Virus record (IMG/VR): IMGVR_UViG_3300049259_000073
Span: 1-36,341 of that record
Strand: one strand, 5' to 3'
DNA: 36,341 nucleotides
Origin: a virus
This document shows positions 35,821 to 36,341 of the stretch, in pieces (positions within the stretch are counted from its first letter, which is position 1; every line of letters begins with the position of its first letter). The position numbers and the translations under genes were made by a program. The notes beneath the pieces were generated by a model. The model saw nothing but the letters and a program-made list of their open reading frames with translations. It was not told where the DNA came from and did not search any database.

Positions 35821-36341
35821 ATGGCAAAGCGAATCGACAAGCTGACGCCGGAGCAGACGGCCCGCATGCCCGAATGGCGGGACAAGTGGATCGCGATCGG
35901 CCTCTCGACGGAGCGGGCCGATCGCCCGAAATTCGAGCAGGGCGCTCGCGATGCGTATCGCGCGACGGGACTCGCCGAGCCGAAGCGCGTCGTGTGGACG
36001 ACGTCGCCGATGGCGCTGGCACTCGCGGCGCCGACGGCAGCGCTGATACTGGCCATCCGAGATCGCGGTGCCGTGAACGATGCCGTGCGCGTTGCCGTGG
36101 GCGATGCCGTGAACGATGCCGTGCGCGGTGCCGTGGGCGTTGCCGTGCGCGGTGCCGTGAACGATGCCGTGGGCGGTGCCGTGAACGGTGCCGTGGGCGT
36201 TGCCGTGAACGGTGCCGTGAACGGTGCCGTGCGCGGTGCCGTGAACGATGCCGTGGGCGATGCCGTGAACGGTGCCGTGGGCGTTGCCGTGAACGATGCC
36301 GTGAACGGTGCCGTGCGCGGTGCCGTGCGCGGTGCCGTGGG
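35821..36341 (+). CDS. DUF6745-type repeat protein, N-terminal part (3' end off the window)
   Basis: It starts at ATG 35821 and is open at the right edge. The first 80 residues (KLTPEQTARMPEWRDKWIAI, GLSTERADRP, YRATGL, VVWTTSPMALALA) match the N-terminal domain I know from DUF6745 proteins. From residue 84 onward the protein is A-V-x-x tetrads to the edge. Phase and frame fit the left-edge ORF (1-1049) if 5 + 12n bases are missing, so these are two ends of one gene of at least about 520 residues. Confidence 0.88.
   Translation, partial: MAKRIDKLTPEQTARMPEWRDKWIAIGLSTERADRPKFEQGARDAYRATGLAEPKRVVWTTSPMALALAAPTAALILAIRDRGAVNDAVRVAVGDAVNDAVRGAVGVAVRGAVNDAVGGAVNGAVGVAVNGAVNGAVRGAVNDAVGDAVNGAVGVAVNDAVNGAVRGAVRGAV
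36070..36341 (+). repeat. 12-bp coding tandem repeat array, right part
   Basis: Twenty-two complete units of GCCGTG-nnC-GnT plus 8 bases of a 23rd reach the window edge. By hand count codon 3 is N 10, G 6, R 6, with no D; codon 4 is G 11, D 7, V 4. All other positions are invariant, including every third codon base. With the left part there are at least 52 complete units, ignoring whatever was lost at the junction. Confidence 0.98.

Noticed and set aside
1-36341. Diversity-generating retroelement
   Set aside because: No reverse transcriptase, no template repeat and no accessory gene are visible. Only the adenine-like variation pattern is reported.

Overview
The window is an almost complete genome of a temperate, short-tailed (podovirus-like) phage. 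G+C is high and nearly every base is coding, with genes joined by ATGA, GTGA or TGATG overlaps. It has tyrosine integrase, attP, terminase, portal, scaffold, capsid, tail-nozzle, ejection, esterase and endolysin genes. There is no RNA polymerase, no complete DNA polymerase, no reverse transcriptase, and no CRISPR array, insertion sequence or complete tRNA. The host is probably a Gram-negative bacterium: one cargo gene encodes a lipoprotein with lipobox LVGC-G and another carries a twin-arginine signal. The 'GCGG' style of lipoprotein start is common in Myxococcota, but that is only a weak pointer.

The map looks circular. One gene enters the right edge (35821-36341) and its C-terminal half leaves the left edge (1-1049). 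It encodes a DUF6745-type protein with an internal array of 12-bp repeats (4 residues, A-V-x-x). The contig breaks inside the array, and unit phase and reading frame both predict that 5 + 12n bases are missing at the junction.

Layout. 34.1-36.3 kb and 0-2.7 kb: a regulator, a three-site operator, Cys-rich small proteins, the DUF6745 gene, an OB-fold-like protein and a RecE/RecB-type exonuclease. 2.8-4.5 kb: integrase and an attP carrying the 3' half of a tRNA-Thr, lying inside a phage ORF. 4.5-9.6 kb: ParB-like protein, acetyltransferase, SF2 helicase and small genes. 9.6-12.9 kb: a probable small terminase (apparent frameshift) and the large terminase. 13.1-20 kb: portal, scaffold, capsid, two paralogous adaptors and a neck protein. 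20.5-31.5 kb: tail nozzle, three ejection-type proteins, tail-tip proteins and an SGNH esterase. 31.5-32.6 kb: holin-like protein and M15 peptidase endolysin. 32.6-34.1 kb: a leftward operon with a Tat-signal protein, a DUF7336-like protein, zinc-ribbon proteins and a RusA resolvase.

Two further leftward genes interrupt the rightward virion operon: a lipoprotein metzincin protease (probable lysogenic-conversion cargo) and a probable virion-associated protein. Six copies of a GTAATC...CGCGC element lie in the late region. Five of them sit 20-22 nt before start codons that lack a Shine-Dalgarno sequence.
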